From assembly GCF_003627755.1 (NCBI RefSeq), contig NZ_CP032694.1:3649501-3713500 (forward strand): a stretch of DNA of 64,000 nt. Direction: 5' to 3'. This stretch comes from Rhizobium jaguaris. GTDB taxonomy: Bacteria > Pseudomonadota > Alphaproteobacteria > Rhizobiales > Rhizobiaceae. Position 1 is the stretch's first letter. Each line of letters begins with the position of its first letter. Of the stretch, positions 1 through 8,920 are shown one piece after another. A model generated the notes under the pieces. It ran no database searches. It worked only from the letters and a program-made list of their open reading frames with translations, and was not told the DNA's origin. The translations under genes were made by a program, and so were the position numbers.

Positions 1-375
1 GCCCGCGGCGAAGAAGGGCGACAACAGATTGTTGACGCCGCCGACATCGAAGGCGAGCGACGGCCAACGGTTCTGCGATTGGGCCTTCATGCCATCGAAG
101 ACCTCCTGCACGCTGGCGCGCACATTCGGCTGCCGGCGGGCCGAATCGCGGGAGATGTCGAGCAACGCGCTCGGCTCTTCTGCGCCGGCCGATAGAATGC
201 CGCGCGGGCGATGATATTTGAACGAGCGGCCGACGAGATGAATACCGTTGGCAAGCAGCGCCGAAGCGACGGTGTCGCCCTCCAGCGCGGTGTAGCTTTT
301 GCCGTCAAAGGTGAAGCGGGCGGTTCTAGCTGGCGTCAGACGGCCCTTGCCCGCAATACGATTGGCGCCGCTCAT
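1..375 (-). CDS. soxA: Sarcosine oxidase alpha subunit, N-terminal part (cut by window start)
   Basis: This is the first 125 codons of a leftward gene that runs off the window. The protein starts MSGANRIAGKGRLTPARTAR and contains FTFDGKSYTALEGDTVASAL and SFKYHRPRGI, the N-terminal signature of heterotetrameric sarcosine oxidase alpha subunits, a region related to 2Fe-2S ferredoxin folds that precedes the NAD-binding domain. The enzyme demethylates sarcosine to glycine, with methylene-THF made when THF is present. Its ATG overlaps the soxD stop by four bases (ATGA), so the two are translationally coupled. Order soxB-soxD-soxA is the usual rhizobial one; soxG would lie outside the window. Confidence 0.9.
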   Translation of the reverse strand, partial: MSGANRIAGKGRLTPARTARFTFDGKSYTALEGDTVASALLANGIHLVGRSFKYHRPRGILSAGAEEPSALLDISRDSARRQPNVRASVQEVFDGMKAQSQNRWPSLAFDVGGVNNLLSPFFAAG

Positions 376-734
376 TTCGCAAATCCCTCTTCTTGTGCCG
401 CTTGTTCTTGTGCATTCTGGTCTTGTAACACCGGCTCTTGGGCGGCCGGCGGCGTCGAAAGATCCGGCTTCGGCTCGCCGGCCTTGTAAGTCCGGTAGAA
501 TCGGTCGCTGACCGTATCGCGCGCCGCATTGAAGAAGCGGCCGCAGCCATGGATGTGCCGCCAGCGCTCGAAGATCAGACCCTTCGGATTGTCCCGCAGG
601 AAGAAATATTCCTCGAACTCTTCGTCGGAGATCGCGGCGATATTTTCCGGCCGCACGATATGCGCGTCGCCAGCATTGCGGAACTCCAGTTCCGAACGCT
701 CTTCCTCGCAATAGGGGCAGTAAATCAGCAGCAT
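372..734 (-). CDS. soxD: Sarcosine oxidase delta subunit
   Basis: A 120-residue protein starting MLLIYCPYCEEERSELEF. The CPYC pair near residue 6 and the later HGCGRFFNAARDT segment are the conserved zinc-binding and core elements of the SoxD family, the small subunit of heterotetrameric sarcosine oxidase. It lies between soxB and soxA, 65 bp after soxB and overlapping soxA by 4 bp, as expected for an operon. The family core ends near residue 88. About 30 further residues rich in Gln, Glu, Ala and Pro make this copy longer than the usual 90-100 residues. That tail has no recognised role. Confidence 0.92.
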   Translation of the reverse strand: MLLIYCPYCEEERSELEFRNAGDAHIVRPENIAAISDEEFEEYFFLRDNPKGLIFERWRHIHGCGRFFNAARDTVSDRFYRTYKAGEPKPDLSTPPAAQEPVLQDQNAQEQAAQEEGFAK

Positions 735-799
735 CGTTTTCTACCTAATGTTAAAGCTCGGGACCGAAGCCCGGAGGACGGGCGCAGAGCTGTACCCCA

Positions 800-2053
800 T
801 CAATGCGCCACGGCAGCAGCTGCAGCCTCGTCGATCAGACGCCCGGTGCGGAAGCGTTCGAGCGTCAGCCCGGCATTGAACTTGTGCGGCTCGTCGCGGG
901 CGATCAGATGCGCGAACAGATTTGCCGATCCTGGCGTCGCCTTGAAGCCGCCCGTCCCCCAGCCGCAATTGACATAGAGCCCCGGCACCGGCGTTTTCGA
1001 CTGGATCGCCGAACGGTCCGGCGTATTGTCGACGATGCCGCCCCAGGAGCGCATCATCTTGACGCGCCGGAACATCGGGAAGAGCTCGCAGATCGCATCC
1101 AGCGTATGGGTGATGATCTGCAGGCCACCGGTCTGGCTATAGGAATTGTATTGGTCGGTGCCCGCACCGATGACGAGTTCGCCCTTGTCGGACTGCGAAA
1201 TATAGGCATGCACCGTGTTCGACATGACGACGCAGGGGAAGATCGGCTTCAGAGGCTCTGAAACCAGCGCCTGCAACGGGCTCGATTGCAGCGGAACGCG
1301 CACGCCGGCCATCTGCATGACGACCGTGGTGTGACCGGCCGCCGAAACGCCGATCTTCTTGGCGCCGATGAAGCCGCGCGTCGTGTCGACGCCGGTGACG
1401 CGGCCATCCGGTCCGCGCTGGATACCGGTCACTTCGCAATTCTGGATGATGTGCACGCCGCGATCCGAGGCCGCGCGGGCAAAACCCCAGGCAACCGCAT
1501 CGTGACGCGCCGTGCCGCCGCGACGCTGCAGGGCAGCACCATTGATCGGATAGCGGGCCGTCTTGGAAATATCGAGCGGCGGACAGTAAGCCTTTGCCTG
1601 TTCCGGCGTCAGCCATTCATTGTCGATGCCGTAGAGCCTGTTAGCGTGGATATGCCGCTTGAAGGACTGCTGGTCGTGGATATTGTGCGACAGCATCATC
1701 ACGCCGCGCGGCGAATACATGACATTGTAATTGAGATCCAGAGAAAGCCCCTCCCAGAGCTTCATCGAATGCTCGTAAATGTGCATGCTTTCTTCATAGA
1801 GATAGTTCGAGCGGATGATGGTGGTGTTGCGGCCGGTGTTGCCGCCACCAAGCCAGCCCTTTTCAAGGACTGCGACATTGGTGATGCCGTGCTCCTTGGC
1901 GAGGTAATAGGCGGCGCCCAGACCGTGGCCGCCGGCGCCGATGATGATGACGTCATACTCCTTGCGCGACTCCGGCGAACTCCACTGGGCCTCCCAACCC
2001 TTGTGAGCCCGCATTGCTTCCCGTGCCACGGCAAAAACCGAGTATTTACGCAT
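800..2053 (-). CDS. soxB: Sarcosine oxidase beta subunit (FAD-dependent)
   Basis: A 417-residue DAO-family flavoprotein. After an N-terminal segment found in sarcosine oxidase beta subunits (FAVAREAMRAHKGWEAQW), the dinucleotide-binding motif GAGGHG lies near residues 39-44. The C-terminal CGWGTGGFKATPGSA segment is typical of SoxB. The subunit carries the flavins where sarcosine is oxidised, and electrons and the C1 unit pass through the alpha subunit. It is the first gene of a leftward soxB-soxD-soxA set, so the operon promoter should lie between this start and rpsU. Length and motifs match the family with no sign of damage. Confidence 0.95.
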   Translation of the reverse strand: MRKYSVFAVAREAMRAHKGWEAQWSSPESRKEYDVIIIGAGGHGLGAAYYLAKEHGITNVAVLEKGWLGGGNTGRNTTIIRSNYLYEESMHIYEHSMKLWEGLSLDLNYNVMYSPRGVMMLSHNIHDQQSFKRHIHANRLYGIDNEWLTPEQAKAYCPPLDISKTARYPINGAALQRRGGTARHDAVAWGFARAASDRGVHIIQNCEVTGIQRGPDGRVTGVDTTRGFIGAKKIGVSAAGHTTVVMQMAGVRVPLQSSPLQALVSEPLKPIFPCVVMSNTVHAYISQSDKGELVIGAGTDQYNSYSQTGGLQIITHTLDAICELFPMFRRVKMMRSWGGIVDNTPDRSAIQSKTPVPGLYVNCGWGTGGFKATPGSANLFAHLIARDEPHKFNAGLTLERFRTGRLIDEAAAAAVAH

Positions 2054-2501
2054 TCGCCCTCAACTCCTTCAGGGATCAAGCCCTTTCGATGGGCCATACA
2101 AATCGCAAATCGAAAACCGACACAACGGCTCTTTTGCGACGCATTAAGGACCCGCTTTCGACACGCTCTAAAAGAATGCTACAGCAAGGCCCGACCTTGT
2201 GAACAGCCTGGATCGATTTGTGGTGCGAAATCCTCACATAAGGATGTCAATGCAGCAAAGGCACGGGCTGCCAATATCAGTTCAGCGGCTCCGATGAGGC
2301 GGAGACGACATCGCTGGCTCAACTCAGCGCTCGACAAAGCGCTTTTTCCTCTGCAAACTCACGATCTGGCTAGACTTTGACAAACCGATCTGTTATCTCG
2401 CCTTACCAATCGCAAGGCTGCGGCCGCGCGAACGTTATATTTTTGCCTCCTGGCGCTGCAGTCGCCGCTGGCATCAACCAAACCAAAGGAACGTGATTCT
2501 C
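2054..2501. other. Divergent intergenic region between soxB and rpsU
   Basis: About 450 bp with no convincing gene. It must hold the leftward sox promoter and the rightward rpsU promoter. A TTGACA-like hexamer at 2377-2382 has no good -10 partner at 16-18 bp, so no promoter is claimed. A short CAAGG/CCTTG stem lies near 2184-2200. Nothing else stands out. Confidence 0.5.
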
Positions 2502-2714
2502 GTGCAGGTACTTGTCCGCGATAACAATGTCGACCAGGCTCTCCGCGCTCTCAAGAAGAAGATGCAGCGCGAAGGTATTTTCCGCGAAATGAAGATGCGC
2601 GACTATTACGAAAAGCCGTCGCAGAAGCGTGCTCGCGAGAAGGCAGAAGCTGTTCGTCGCGTTCGCAAGTTGGCACGCAAGCGTGCACAGCGCGAAGGTC
2701 TGGTCGCACGCTAA
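2502..2714 (+). CDS. rpsU: 30S ribosomal protein S21
   Basis: A 70-residue basic protein beginning [20 protein letters not shown], with the S21 family core ([20 protein letters not shown]) and an Arg/Lys-rich tail. S21 binds the 30S platform near the 16S rRNA 3' end. An upstream in-frame GTG at 2493 would add MIL, but the AAAGGA at 2485-2490 is only 2 nt from it. The GTG at 2502 is 11 nt away and gives the start usual in rhizobial S21, so it was chosen. A strong terminator follows at 2749-2780, so the gene appears monocistronic. Confidence 0.95.
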   Translation: MQVLVRDNNVDQALRALKKKMQREGIFREMKMRDYYEKPSQKRAREKAEAVRRVRKLARKRAQREGLVAR

Positions 2715-2748
2715 TCGTCGTTTTTTCGACGTTTTCAGATGCATGTCT

Positions 2749-2780
2749 GGCGGGGGCGAGTCGTTCGCCGCCGCCTTTTT
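2749..2780 (+). terminator. Rho-independent terminator of rpsU
   Basis: An 11-bp GC-rich stem with one mismatch (GGCGGGGGCGA at 2749-2759 with TCGCCGCCGCC at 2765-2775) and a 5-nt loop is followed at once by five T residues. It lies 35 bp after the rpsU stop. Confidence 0.85.
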
Positions 2781-2831
2781 GATTTATTCTCCGGGCAAAC
2801 CGGGTTAAATCAAAACAGCCTGATATAACGC

Positions 2832-3728
2832 ATGGGAAAGCGAAACCCGCTAATGGCAATCACGACGTCCAAACAGTTCCGCACTTCGAAGCTGTCTTTT
2901 TTTGTTTCGAAGCGCGCCACTGCCCTGCCAGCTTTGGCGCTTCTCACTGCGATCGGCCTTTCCGGCTGCCAGACCGGCTCCACCGATACAGTGATCCGCA
3001 TCGACAAGGCACAAGGCTCGTCGGAAAACATTGCCTCGCTGACCTCGGTCATCAATGCCAATCCTCAGGATCCGGAAGGCTACAACGTCCGCGGCACGGC
3101 CTATGGCCGCGGCGGCGAATTCAGCCGCGCCCTCGCAGACTTCAACCAGGCGATCCAGCTCAATCCGAAGTTCTACCAGGCCTACGCCAACCGCGCTCTG
3201 ATCTATCGCAACATGGGCAAGCTGCCGGAAGCGACCGCCGACTATAATGCCGCACTGCAGATCAATCCTAATTATGACGTCGCCTATATCGGCCGTGGCA
3301 ACCTCTATCGCCAAGCCGGCCGCGACGACGACGCCTTCAGCGACTACTCCAAGGCGATCAGCCTCGGAACGACGGATGGCCGTGCCTATAACGGCCGCGG
3401 TGTGATCTATCAGAAGCGCAATCAGCAAGATAAGGCGATCGACGATTTCTCGAAGGCGATCTCCCTGTCGCCGAATTCGCCCGAGCCCTATAACAGCCGC
3501 GGCATTTCCTATCTCGCGCAGAACGACGACGACAACGCTTTCGCCGATTTCAACCACGCGATCGACCTGAACAACAAGGTCGCCGAATCCTGGGCAAACC
3601 AGGCCTTCGTTTACGAGCGCCGTGGTGACAAAGCCAAAGCCCGCCGTTCCTACCAACATGCCGTCAACCTCGACCCAAGCTATCAGCCGGCCAAGGACGG
3701 CCTGGCACGCGTCGGAGCGGGCGCCTAA
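2832..3728 (+). CDS. TPR-repeat lipoprotein (NlpI-like)
   Basis: A 298-residue protein with a lipoprotein signal: a hydrophobic stretch (about residues 31-43) ends in the lipobox LSGC, Cys46, if the first ATG is used. The remainder is a run of about six 34-residue tetratricopeptide repeats. Each carries the A-Y-x-N-R-A/G pattern and an N-P or S-P turn (for example NPKFYQAYANRALIYRNMGK). Such proteins are scaffolds on the periplasmic face of a membrane, and NlpI is the closest known type. A second ATG at 2853 (MAITTSKQ) gives a more usual signal length. Neither start has a strong ribosome site. The gene ends at a degenerate palindromic repeat and a terminator. Confidence 0.85.
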   Translation: MGKRNPLMAITTSKQFRTSKLSFFVSKRATALPALALLTAIGLSGCQTGSTDTVIRIDKAQGSSENIASLTSVINANPQDPEGYNVRGTAYGRGGEFSRALADFNQAIQLNPKFYQAYANRALIYRNMGKLPEATADYNAALQINPNYDVAYIGRGNLYRQAGRDDDAFSDYSKAISLGTTDGRAYNGRGVIYQKRNQQDKAIDDFSKAISLSPNSPEPYNSRGISYLAQNDDDNAFADFNHAIDLNNKVAESWANQAFVYERRGDKAKARRSYQHAVNLDPSYQPAKDGLARVGAGA

Positions 3729-3780
3729 AGCAGTTTAGGAAAAGCGAGCGCGCGGTTCCGTCCGGAAGTGCGAAGAACAA
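3729..3780 (+). repeat. Degenerate copy of the ATTCC/GGAAT palindromic repeat
   Basis: It begins directly after the TAA of the TPR gene. Its GGAAAAGCG ... CGCGGTTCCGTCCGGAA core matches, with changes, the better copies at 6860 and 30764. The outer stem has decayed. Confidence 0.55.
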
Positions 3781-3786
3781 CAGTGG

Positions 3787-3822
3787 GCCGCCCGGCGAAC
3801 ATCCGCCCGGCGGCTTTCTTTT
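3787..3822 (+). terminator. Rho-independent terminator after the TPR gene
   Basis: GCCGCCCGGCG (3787-3797) pairs with CGCCCGGCGGC (3804-3814) with one C-C mismatch. The loop is 6 nt and a T-rich tail (TTTCTTTT) follows. Confidence 0.8.
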
Positions 3823-3877
3823 ATGCCGTTGAGCGCATAGTCTCGGTCCAACCCCGCATTCGGACCAGAGAAACGGC

Positions 3878-4951
3878 ATGTCCTCTCCTCCAAAAATCAT
3901 CGTCGTCGGCGCTGGCATCATAGGGGCTTCCATCGCCTGGCATTTGGCGCGCAAAGGCGCTTCCGTCACCGTGATCGCCTCAAAGGCCGGGGGCGAGGCG
4001 ACGCCGAACTCCTTCGCCTGGATCAATGCGAGCTGGGGCAATCCCGAATTCTATTTCCATTTCCGGCGCCGCTCGATGGCGGAATGGTCACGTTTGGCGG
4101 CTGATGTTCCCAGCTTGCCGCTTTCCTGGTGCGGCGGGCTCTGCTGGGATCTGCCGGAGGCTGAGTTGGAGGCCTATGCCGCACAGCAAAGCGGTTGGGG
4201 CTACGGCATGCGGCGGGTCGATCGCCAGACAAGCGCCATTCTCGAACCCCATCTCGCCGACCCGCCCGTGTTCGCGCTGCATGTCGCCGAGGAAGGCGCC
4301 GTCGAGCCTGTCGCCGCTGCCAATTTGTTGCTGGAGGATGCCGCCCGCCAGGGCGCAACGCTACTATACGGCACGGAGGCCAGGCGGCTCCTGCAGGAGA
4401 ACGGCAAGATTGCAGGCGTTGAAACGACGGATGGAGCCCTGCTCGCCGATCACGTCGTTCTGGCCGCCGGCGCCGGCACAGCACCGCTCGCCGCTTCTGT
4501 CGGCATCGATGTGCCGGTAGAGACGCCGCCGGGATTGATCGTTCACTCCCGTCCCGTTCCGCCGCTGCTGAACGGCCTGGTCATGGCACCGGAGCTGCAT
4601 ATGCGCCAGACGATGGAAGGCCGGGTTATTGCCGGCAGCGATTTCGGCGGTACCGATCCGGGCGATAATCCGCAAAAAGCAGCCGACGAGCTTTTTGCCA
4701 AGGTCAAAGCCGCATTGCGTGATGCCGACGGGCTCGAACTCGATTTTTATACCGTCGGCTATCGCCCGACCCCGAAAGACGGCTTTCCGATCATTGGCGG
4801 CGTCGACGGCGCGCCCGGCCTTTATCTCGCCGTCCTGCATTCCGGCGTGACGCTGGCGCCGCTCGTCGGATCGGTTGCGGCAACGGAAATTATCGACGGC
4901 CGTCCCGACCCTCAGCTTTCTCAATTCCGCCTATCGCGCTTCGCGCAGTAA
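3878..4951 (+). CDS. FAD-dependent oxidoreductase, D-amino-acid oxidase fold
   Basis: A 357-residue flavoprotein. The N-terminus IIVVGAGIIGASIAWHLARK is a textbook beta-alpha-beta FAD-binding site (GxGxxG near residues 11-16). The C-terminal GYRPTPKDGFPIIGGVDGAPG followed by VLHSGVTLAPL is the conserved FAD-contact region of DAO-family oxidases. Relatives include glycine/sarcosine oxidases and D-amino-acid dehydrogenases. The substrate cannot be read from the sequence. No partner gene is adjacent on the same strand, so it is probably expressed alone. Confidence 0.85.
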   Translation: MSSPPKIIVVGAGIIGASIAWHLARKGASVTVIASKAGGEATPNSFAWINASWGNPEFYFHFRRRSMAEWSRLAADVPSLPLSWCGGLCWDLPEAELEAYAAQQSGWGYGMRRVDRQTSAILEPHLADPPVFALHVAEEGAVEPVAAANLLLEDAARQGATLLYGTEARRLLQENGKIAGVETTDGALLADHVVLAAGAGTAPLAASVGIDVPVETPPGLIVHSRPVPPLLNGLVMAPELHMRQTMEGRVIAGSDFGGTDPGDNPQKAADELFAKVKAALRDADGLELDFYTVGYRPTPKDGFPIIGGVDGAPGLYLAVLHSGVTLAPLVGSVAATEIIDGRPDPQLSQFRLSRFAQ

Positions 4952-5197
4952 GGCGAGTGATCGACGAAAGAACAACCTTATTCCGGGCCGCACTCAAAGC
5001 GTCCGGCCTCACTTACGATTTAACGGCGATGACTTTTCATATGTTGCAACGCAATTTACCGGGCTCTAACATGGCGCTTTCGAGATCATGCTGCTCGGGT
5101 AAGAGCATGGGGGCGCTCGACATGATGACTAAGACCGTTATTCCCGCTTTTGCGGACGTTTTTTATCCCTATGGTGGTCCGGTCGGTTGATCCCGCC

Positions 5198-6859
5198 ATG
5201 AAAAAGCCGCGTTTCCCGAAGGCTTCGATTGGAGCTTATCTGATCGCCATAGCACTGGCGATTGCTTTGCCGATTCTGGCCTTCGTGGCACTGTTGCTGG
5301 TCCAGCTTGAGAGCAACGAACGTGATGTGCTGAAGCGCGATACGGTTCAGGATGCCCAGGCACTGGCGCGTACCATCGATCGACAACTGCAGGACATGGC
5401 GACGACCCTACGCCTGCTCTCCTCCTCACCAGAATTGGAGCACAACGATATCGCCACCTTCTTCGAACGGACGGAGACAGTGCTGCGCACCGATTCGCTT
5501 TTCGTCCTGCTCGTCGACAAGGATGGCCAGCAACGGCTGAATACGAGCCATCCGTTCGGTGAGCCACTCGGCAAGACAGCCAATATGGCTGCATTGCACT
5601 CGGCGCTCGACTCGGGGCGTATCGAAGCGTCCGACGTCTTCATCGGCTCAAGCAGCGGTCAATGGGTCTATAATGTCACCCTGCCCCTTTACCACTCGCC
5701 CGCCGGTGCTGCGTTGATCATGACGCAGAGCGCCGAGGACCTCGGCAAGCTCATCACAACGGGCGCGCTCGCACCCGGCTGGTCAGCCGCAGTCATTGAC
5801 AGCTCCGGCCACATCGTCGCCTCCAGCGGTCCCGCCAATCATGTCGCCGGCGACGCCTTCAACCGCGACATCCTGCCGAAGCTGATCGCCTCAAGCGGCG
5901 TCTATCAGGATGAAAAGATCCTGCCGCACGCCCTGCTTGGTTATGCGCAAATTCCAGGCTGGTCGTGGAAAGCCGTCGTATGGGGACCTGTCGCCTCGGC
6001 GCAGGCTTCGCTGATGAGCACATGGCGCTTCCTGATCTATGGCGGCGTCACCCTGTTGTTGATCGCGCTGATCGCGGTCTATGCGCTGGCCCGTCAGGTG
6101 CGTATCACCATCCAGAGCATCGCCGATATGGCAGACCGAATGGGCCGCGGCGAAATCGTTTCGCCGATCGACACCAGCGTCATCGAGGCCAATCAGGTGG
6201 CTGTGGCGCTATCCAACGCATCCTTCGATCGCAGCGAAACAGAGGACCGGCTGCACTTTGTCATGCACGAGCTTGTCCATCGCACCAAGAACTTGCTCGC
6301 GCTCGCCCAGGCAATGACTCGTCAGCTCGCTCGGCAAACCGACAGCGTCGACACCTTTCAACGGGCAGTCGCCGACCGGCTTGAGGGGCTGGCGCGTTCG
6401 ATCGAAGTCCTGACCAGCGAACAATGGTCCGGCGTGTCGCTGCGCCGGGTGATCGATATTCATCTGGCCACCTTCCTGCAAGGACCGCAACAGCTCGACA
6501 TCAAAGGCAGGGATTTCCTGTTGAAGCCGGAGGCCGTGCAGAATCTCGGCCTGGTTCTGCATGAGCTGGCGACAAACTCGGTGAAATATGGCGCGCTCTC
6601 CGCCCCCGAGGGGAAGATCACGATCGAATGGACGAATGTGGAGAGCGACATCGGGCAAATGATCCGGTTCGTCTGGACGGAAAGCGGCGGTCCGATCGTC
6701 AAGACACCGACCGTGACTGGCTTTGGTACGACCGTCACCAAGGCTCATGCCGCCGCCGCCTTCAGCGGCAGCGTCGAGATCGACTTCCGCCCAACAGGTC
6801 TCGTCTGGGTGCTGAACGCCTTGCGCAGCACCCTGGAGCGTGAACGCGAGCGAAACTAG
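5198..6859 (+). CDS. Membrane sensor histidine kinase, HWE family
   Basis: A 553-residue protein. A transmembrane segment near residues 10-35 is followed by an extracytoplasmic dCACHE-like sensor (about 40-275), a second membrane segment (about 280-305), a HAMP-like linker, then the kinase core. The core shows HELVHRTKN (His361 the likely phosphoacceptor), LGLVLHELATNSVKYGAL (N box) and WTESGGP, the features that define HWE kinases. These usually act on stress, light or general-stress pathways in alphaproteobacteria. A TTG at 5150 and an ATG at 5171 would extend the protein. The ATG at 5198 puts Met-Lys-Lys just before the first membrane helix and was preferred. No response regulator is adjacent. 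Confidence 0.85.
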   Translation: MKKPRFPKASIGAYLIAIALAIALPILAFVALLLVQLESNERDVLKRDTVQDAQALARTIDRQLQDMATTLRLLSSSPELEHNDIATFFERTETVLRTDSLFVLLVDKDGQQRLNTSHPFGEPLGKTANMAALHSALDSGRIEASDVFIGSSSGQWVYNVTLPLYHSPAGAALIMTQSAEDLGKLITTGALAPGWSAAVIDSSGHIVASSGPANHVAGDAFNRDILPKLIASSGVYQDEKILPHALLGYAQIPGWSWKAVVWGPVASAQASLMSTWRFLIYGGVTLLLIALIAVYALARQVRITIQSIADMADRMGRGEIVSPIDTSVIEANQVAVALSNASFDRSETEDRLHFVMHELVHRTKNLLALAQAMTRQLARQTDSVDTFQRAVADRLEGLARSIEVLTSEQWSGVSLRRVIDIHLATFLQGPQQLDIKGRDFLLKPEAVQNLGLVLHELATNSVKYGALSAPEGKITIEWTNVESDIGQMIRFVWTESGGPIVKTPTVTGFGTTVTKAHAAAAFSGSVEIDFRPTGLVWVLNALRSTLERERERN

Positions 6860-6960
6860 AGCAATTCCAGGAAAAGTGCGAAGCGGTTTTCCGTCCGGAA
6901 TGCGTAAAAACAAGCGAATAGAGCGGGGAAGCGATTCCGTGAAAAGCTGAACCGCTCTAG
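6860..6960. repeat. Two-palindrome intergenic element, RIME-like
   Basis: It begins next to the TAG of the kinase gene. Palindrome one is ATTCC.GGAAAA, a loop GTGCGAAGCGG, TTTTCC, GTCC, GGAAT. Palindrome two is TAGAGCGG (6919-6926) with CCGCTCTA (6952-6959), a perfect 8-bp stem. Size (about 100 bp) and the two-palindrome plan resemble the rhizobial RIME1 class. A second close copy lies at 30764-30856. Confidence 0.75.
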
Positions 6961-7038
6961 CACTCGCCTTCCACCCGGAACATTCAACCGCAGGAACCGT
7001 TCCAGTTTCATCATTGGTCAATCCAGAGGAGAAAGACC

Positions 7039-7521
7039 ATGCTGAAACACATTCTCCTGGCATCCGCAGCGTTGTCTGCTGCAGTATGGGCTACGCCTGC
7101 AAGTTCGGCAGACTACACTACTCTCGGCAGGCTCACCTGCACGTCGGAAGGATCGACGGGCATGATCGTCATGTCCCAAAAGAACCTCATGTGCACTTTT
7201 GAACCGGGCAACGGCGGACCAGGCGCGCGTTATGCCGGCACAGTCCAGAAATACGGCGTCGACCTCGGCGTTACCGGCCGCAGCGTCATGGTCTGGGCCG
7301 TCCTTGCCAAAACCGGCACGCCATGGACCGATATCGCGTTGGCCGGCGAATACTACGGCGTTGGCGCCGATGCCAGCTTTGCCGCCGGCGGCGGCGCCAA
7401 GGTTATCGCAGGCGGCACCAACAAGGCCTTTATGCTGCAACCACTCAACGTCCAGGCCCAGGAAGGTGTTAATGTCGCCGTTGGCGTTGAGAAACTGACG
7501 CTGGCACCCGCTTCGATTTGA
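7039..7521 (+). CDS. DUF992 family exported protein
   Basis: A 160-residue protein with a Sec signal peptide (cleavage expected after ASSA, near residue 24). The body matches the DUF992 family of alphaproteobacteria: YTTLGRLTC, a Ser-Gln-Lys turn, MCTFEPGNGG, then YGVDLGVTGRSVMVWAVLA. Two cysteines (34 and 52) could form a disulfide. The family has no established function, and the protein should be periplasmic. The start is well supported by AGGAGAAAG ending about 4 nt before the ATG. It stands alone, between the repeat at 6860-6960 and a 300-bp gap that separates it from a convergent LysR gene. Confidence 0.88.
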   Translation: MLKHILLASAALSAAVWATPASSADYTTLGRLTCTSEGSTGMIVMSQKNLMCTFEPGNGGPGARYAGTVQKYGVDLGVTGRSVMVWAVLAKTGTPWTDIALAGEYYGVGADASFAAGGGAKVIAGGTNKAFMLQPLNVQAQEGVNVAVGVEKLTLAPASI

Positions 7522-7825
7522 GCGGCTATTCTATTGATCCTTTGGCGTGAACCGCAATTCCTGCATTTTGCTTCTCGCCACGATGGCCGACCTGCTCGAA
7601 AAAGCTTCGGCCAGAAATCCATAATCAATACGGCCGGATGCATCCGGCCGTTCGTGAAGATCGTATCCCGGCCAGACAACTCGATTGAGCTCGGTGAGGC
7701 GCCCCAACACTCGCGGTGAGCTGCATGGCAACTTTGCGCCAGAAGCGGCCATTGGATCTTTACAGCGCCAATTCCTCTGAATTTAGGACTCGCTACGGCT
7801 GCCTGCGGAATGGTCCCGCATTCAA
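7522..7825. other. Intergenic region between convergent DUF992 and LysR genes, with a perfect palindrome
   Basis: About 300 bp without a supportable gene; short frames on both strands lack ribosome sites and family features. Its one notable element is a perfect 22-bp palindrome at 7630-7651, centred on GGATGCATCC. It lacks a T-run, so it is not an ordinary terminator. Confidence 0.5.
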
Positions 7826-8722
7826 TCAGATCTGCTCCTCGCTGAAGGCTGCCTTTAGCCAGTTGAGAAACGCCGTTGCGGCAGGCGATAGTGGACGGGC
7901 GGGGTTCATCATGGCCACGAAGCCATCGTTGAAAGTCAGAAACTCAGAGCGCTGCACCAACTTTCCACTTTGCAGTTCTTTCAACGCGAAGCGCCGTTCG
8001 ACCAGCGCGACACCGAGCCCGGCAACGGCCGCGCTGACGCAGAGATGAACATGCGGAAAGCAGAGCTCGTCCGACGCCGAAATTTCATGTCCGGTTGCGG
8101 CCTGCCAGTTTGTCCATTGTCCGTCCATATGACCATGGGAAATCCGGACCGGAAAGCTCGATCCGTTACCTTCACTTCGAAAGGGATAGTCCGGCGCGGA
8201 AACCAGACCGAATGAAACCGGGCCAAGCGGAACGAAGTGTCTCTGAACCACCGGTCTCGACAGGCGGTCCCAACTGAGCGTCATGTCGACGCCATCCCGA
8301 GCTCGGCTCATGCCGCTATCGCGCGCCGTGGAAGACATCGAAAGCTCCACACGGCAGCCCGGGCGCAGGCGATAGAATTCGCCGAGACGCGGCACGAGCC
8401 AAGCCATGGCGAACGTGGCGCTGCAGGCGATATGGACGCTTGCCTCGCTCCGGCCCGTCTTCAGTTCATGATAGCATTCTTCCAGAAGATCGAAGGCGCG
8501 CGTGACTGTCGCATAAAAGGTCGCTCCGTCCTCGTTGAGGCGAAGACCCGTGCCGGCCTTGTCGAACAGCGGAGCGTCGAATTGATCCTGCAGGAGCTGC
8601 AACTGCCTGGAAATCGCGGCGTGTGTCCGCCCCAGTTCATCGGCAGCGCGCGTGACCGATCCGAGGCGCGCCGTGGCTTCGAATGCGCGAAGGTATGAAA
8701 GAAGCGGCAGGTTGCGAGGCAT
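7826..8722 (-). CDS. LysR-family transcriptional regulator (GcvA-like)
   Basis: A 298-residue regulator. The N-terminal winged helix-turn-helix (SYLRAFEATARLGSVTRAAD, then ELGRTHAAISRQLQLLQ) is typical of LysR proteins of the GcvA/AmpR branch. The C-terminal two-lobed effector domain ends with LSPAATAFLNWLKA, also usual. It faces away from the phosphotransferase/acetyltransferase cassette that begins at 8921, and the 198-bp divergent gap could hold operators for both. An inverted repeat there (ACACGG at 8789-8794 with CCGTGT at 8804-8809) is one candidate. A role in controlling the cassette is inferred from position only. Confidence 0.88.
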   Translation of the reverse strand: MPRNLPLLSYLRAFEATARLGSVTRAADELGRTHAAISRQLQLLQDQFDAPLFDKAGTGLRLNEDGATFYATVTRAFDLLEECYHELKTGRSEASVHIACSATFAMAWLVPRLGEFYRLRPGCRVELSMSSTARDSGMSRARDGVDMTLSWDRLSRPVVQRHFVPLGPVSFGLVSAPDYPFRSEGNGSSFPVRISHGHMDGQWTNWQAATGHEISASDELCFPHVHLCVSAAVAGLGVALVERRFALKELQSGKLVQRSEFLTFNDGFVAMMNPARPLSPAATAFLNWLKAAFSEEQI

Positions 8723-8920
8723 GGCTTCCCTGATTGTAAGATTTTCTGACGAATTCGGTCAGGATTACGAGCTTTTCGCCCCTAAAGCACACGGTTATGA
8801 CATCCGTGTTTCAGAGAAAACGGGTTTTTCCATGCCAGCTCCGCACGATACCGACGATAAGCAAACACACTGATCGCATTCCTGCAATGCCAAACGGACA
8901 TCGATAGGCGATCCACCCAA

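Noticed and set aside
2377..2405. Promoter for rpsU with TTGACA at 2377
   Set aside because: No acceptable -10 hexamer lies 16-18 bp downstream.
7531..7752. Small minus-strand gene between DUF992 and LysR genes
   Set aside because: No ribosome site, no family match by eye, and the frame runs through a perfect palindrome.
8721..8873. A 50-codon plus-strand frame starting opposite the LysR start codon
   Set aside because: It has no ribosome site and no recognisable family; it lies in the promoter gap between LysR and the phosphotransferase gene.
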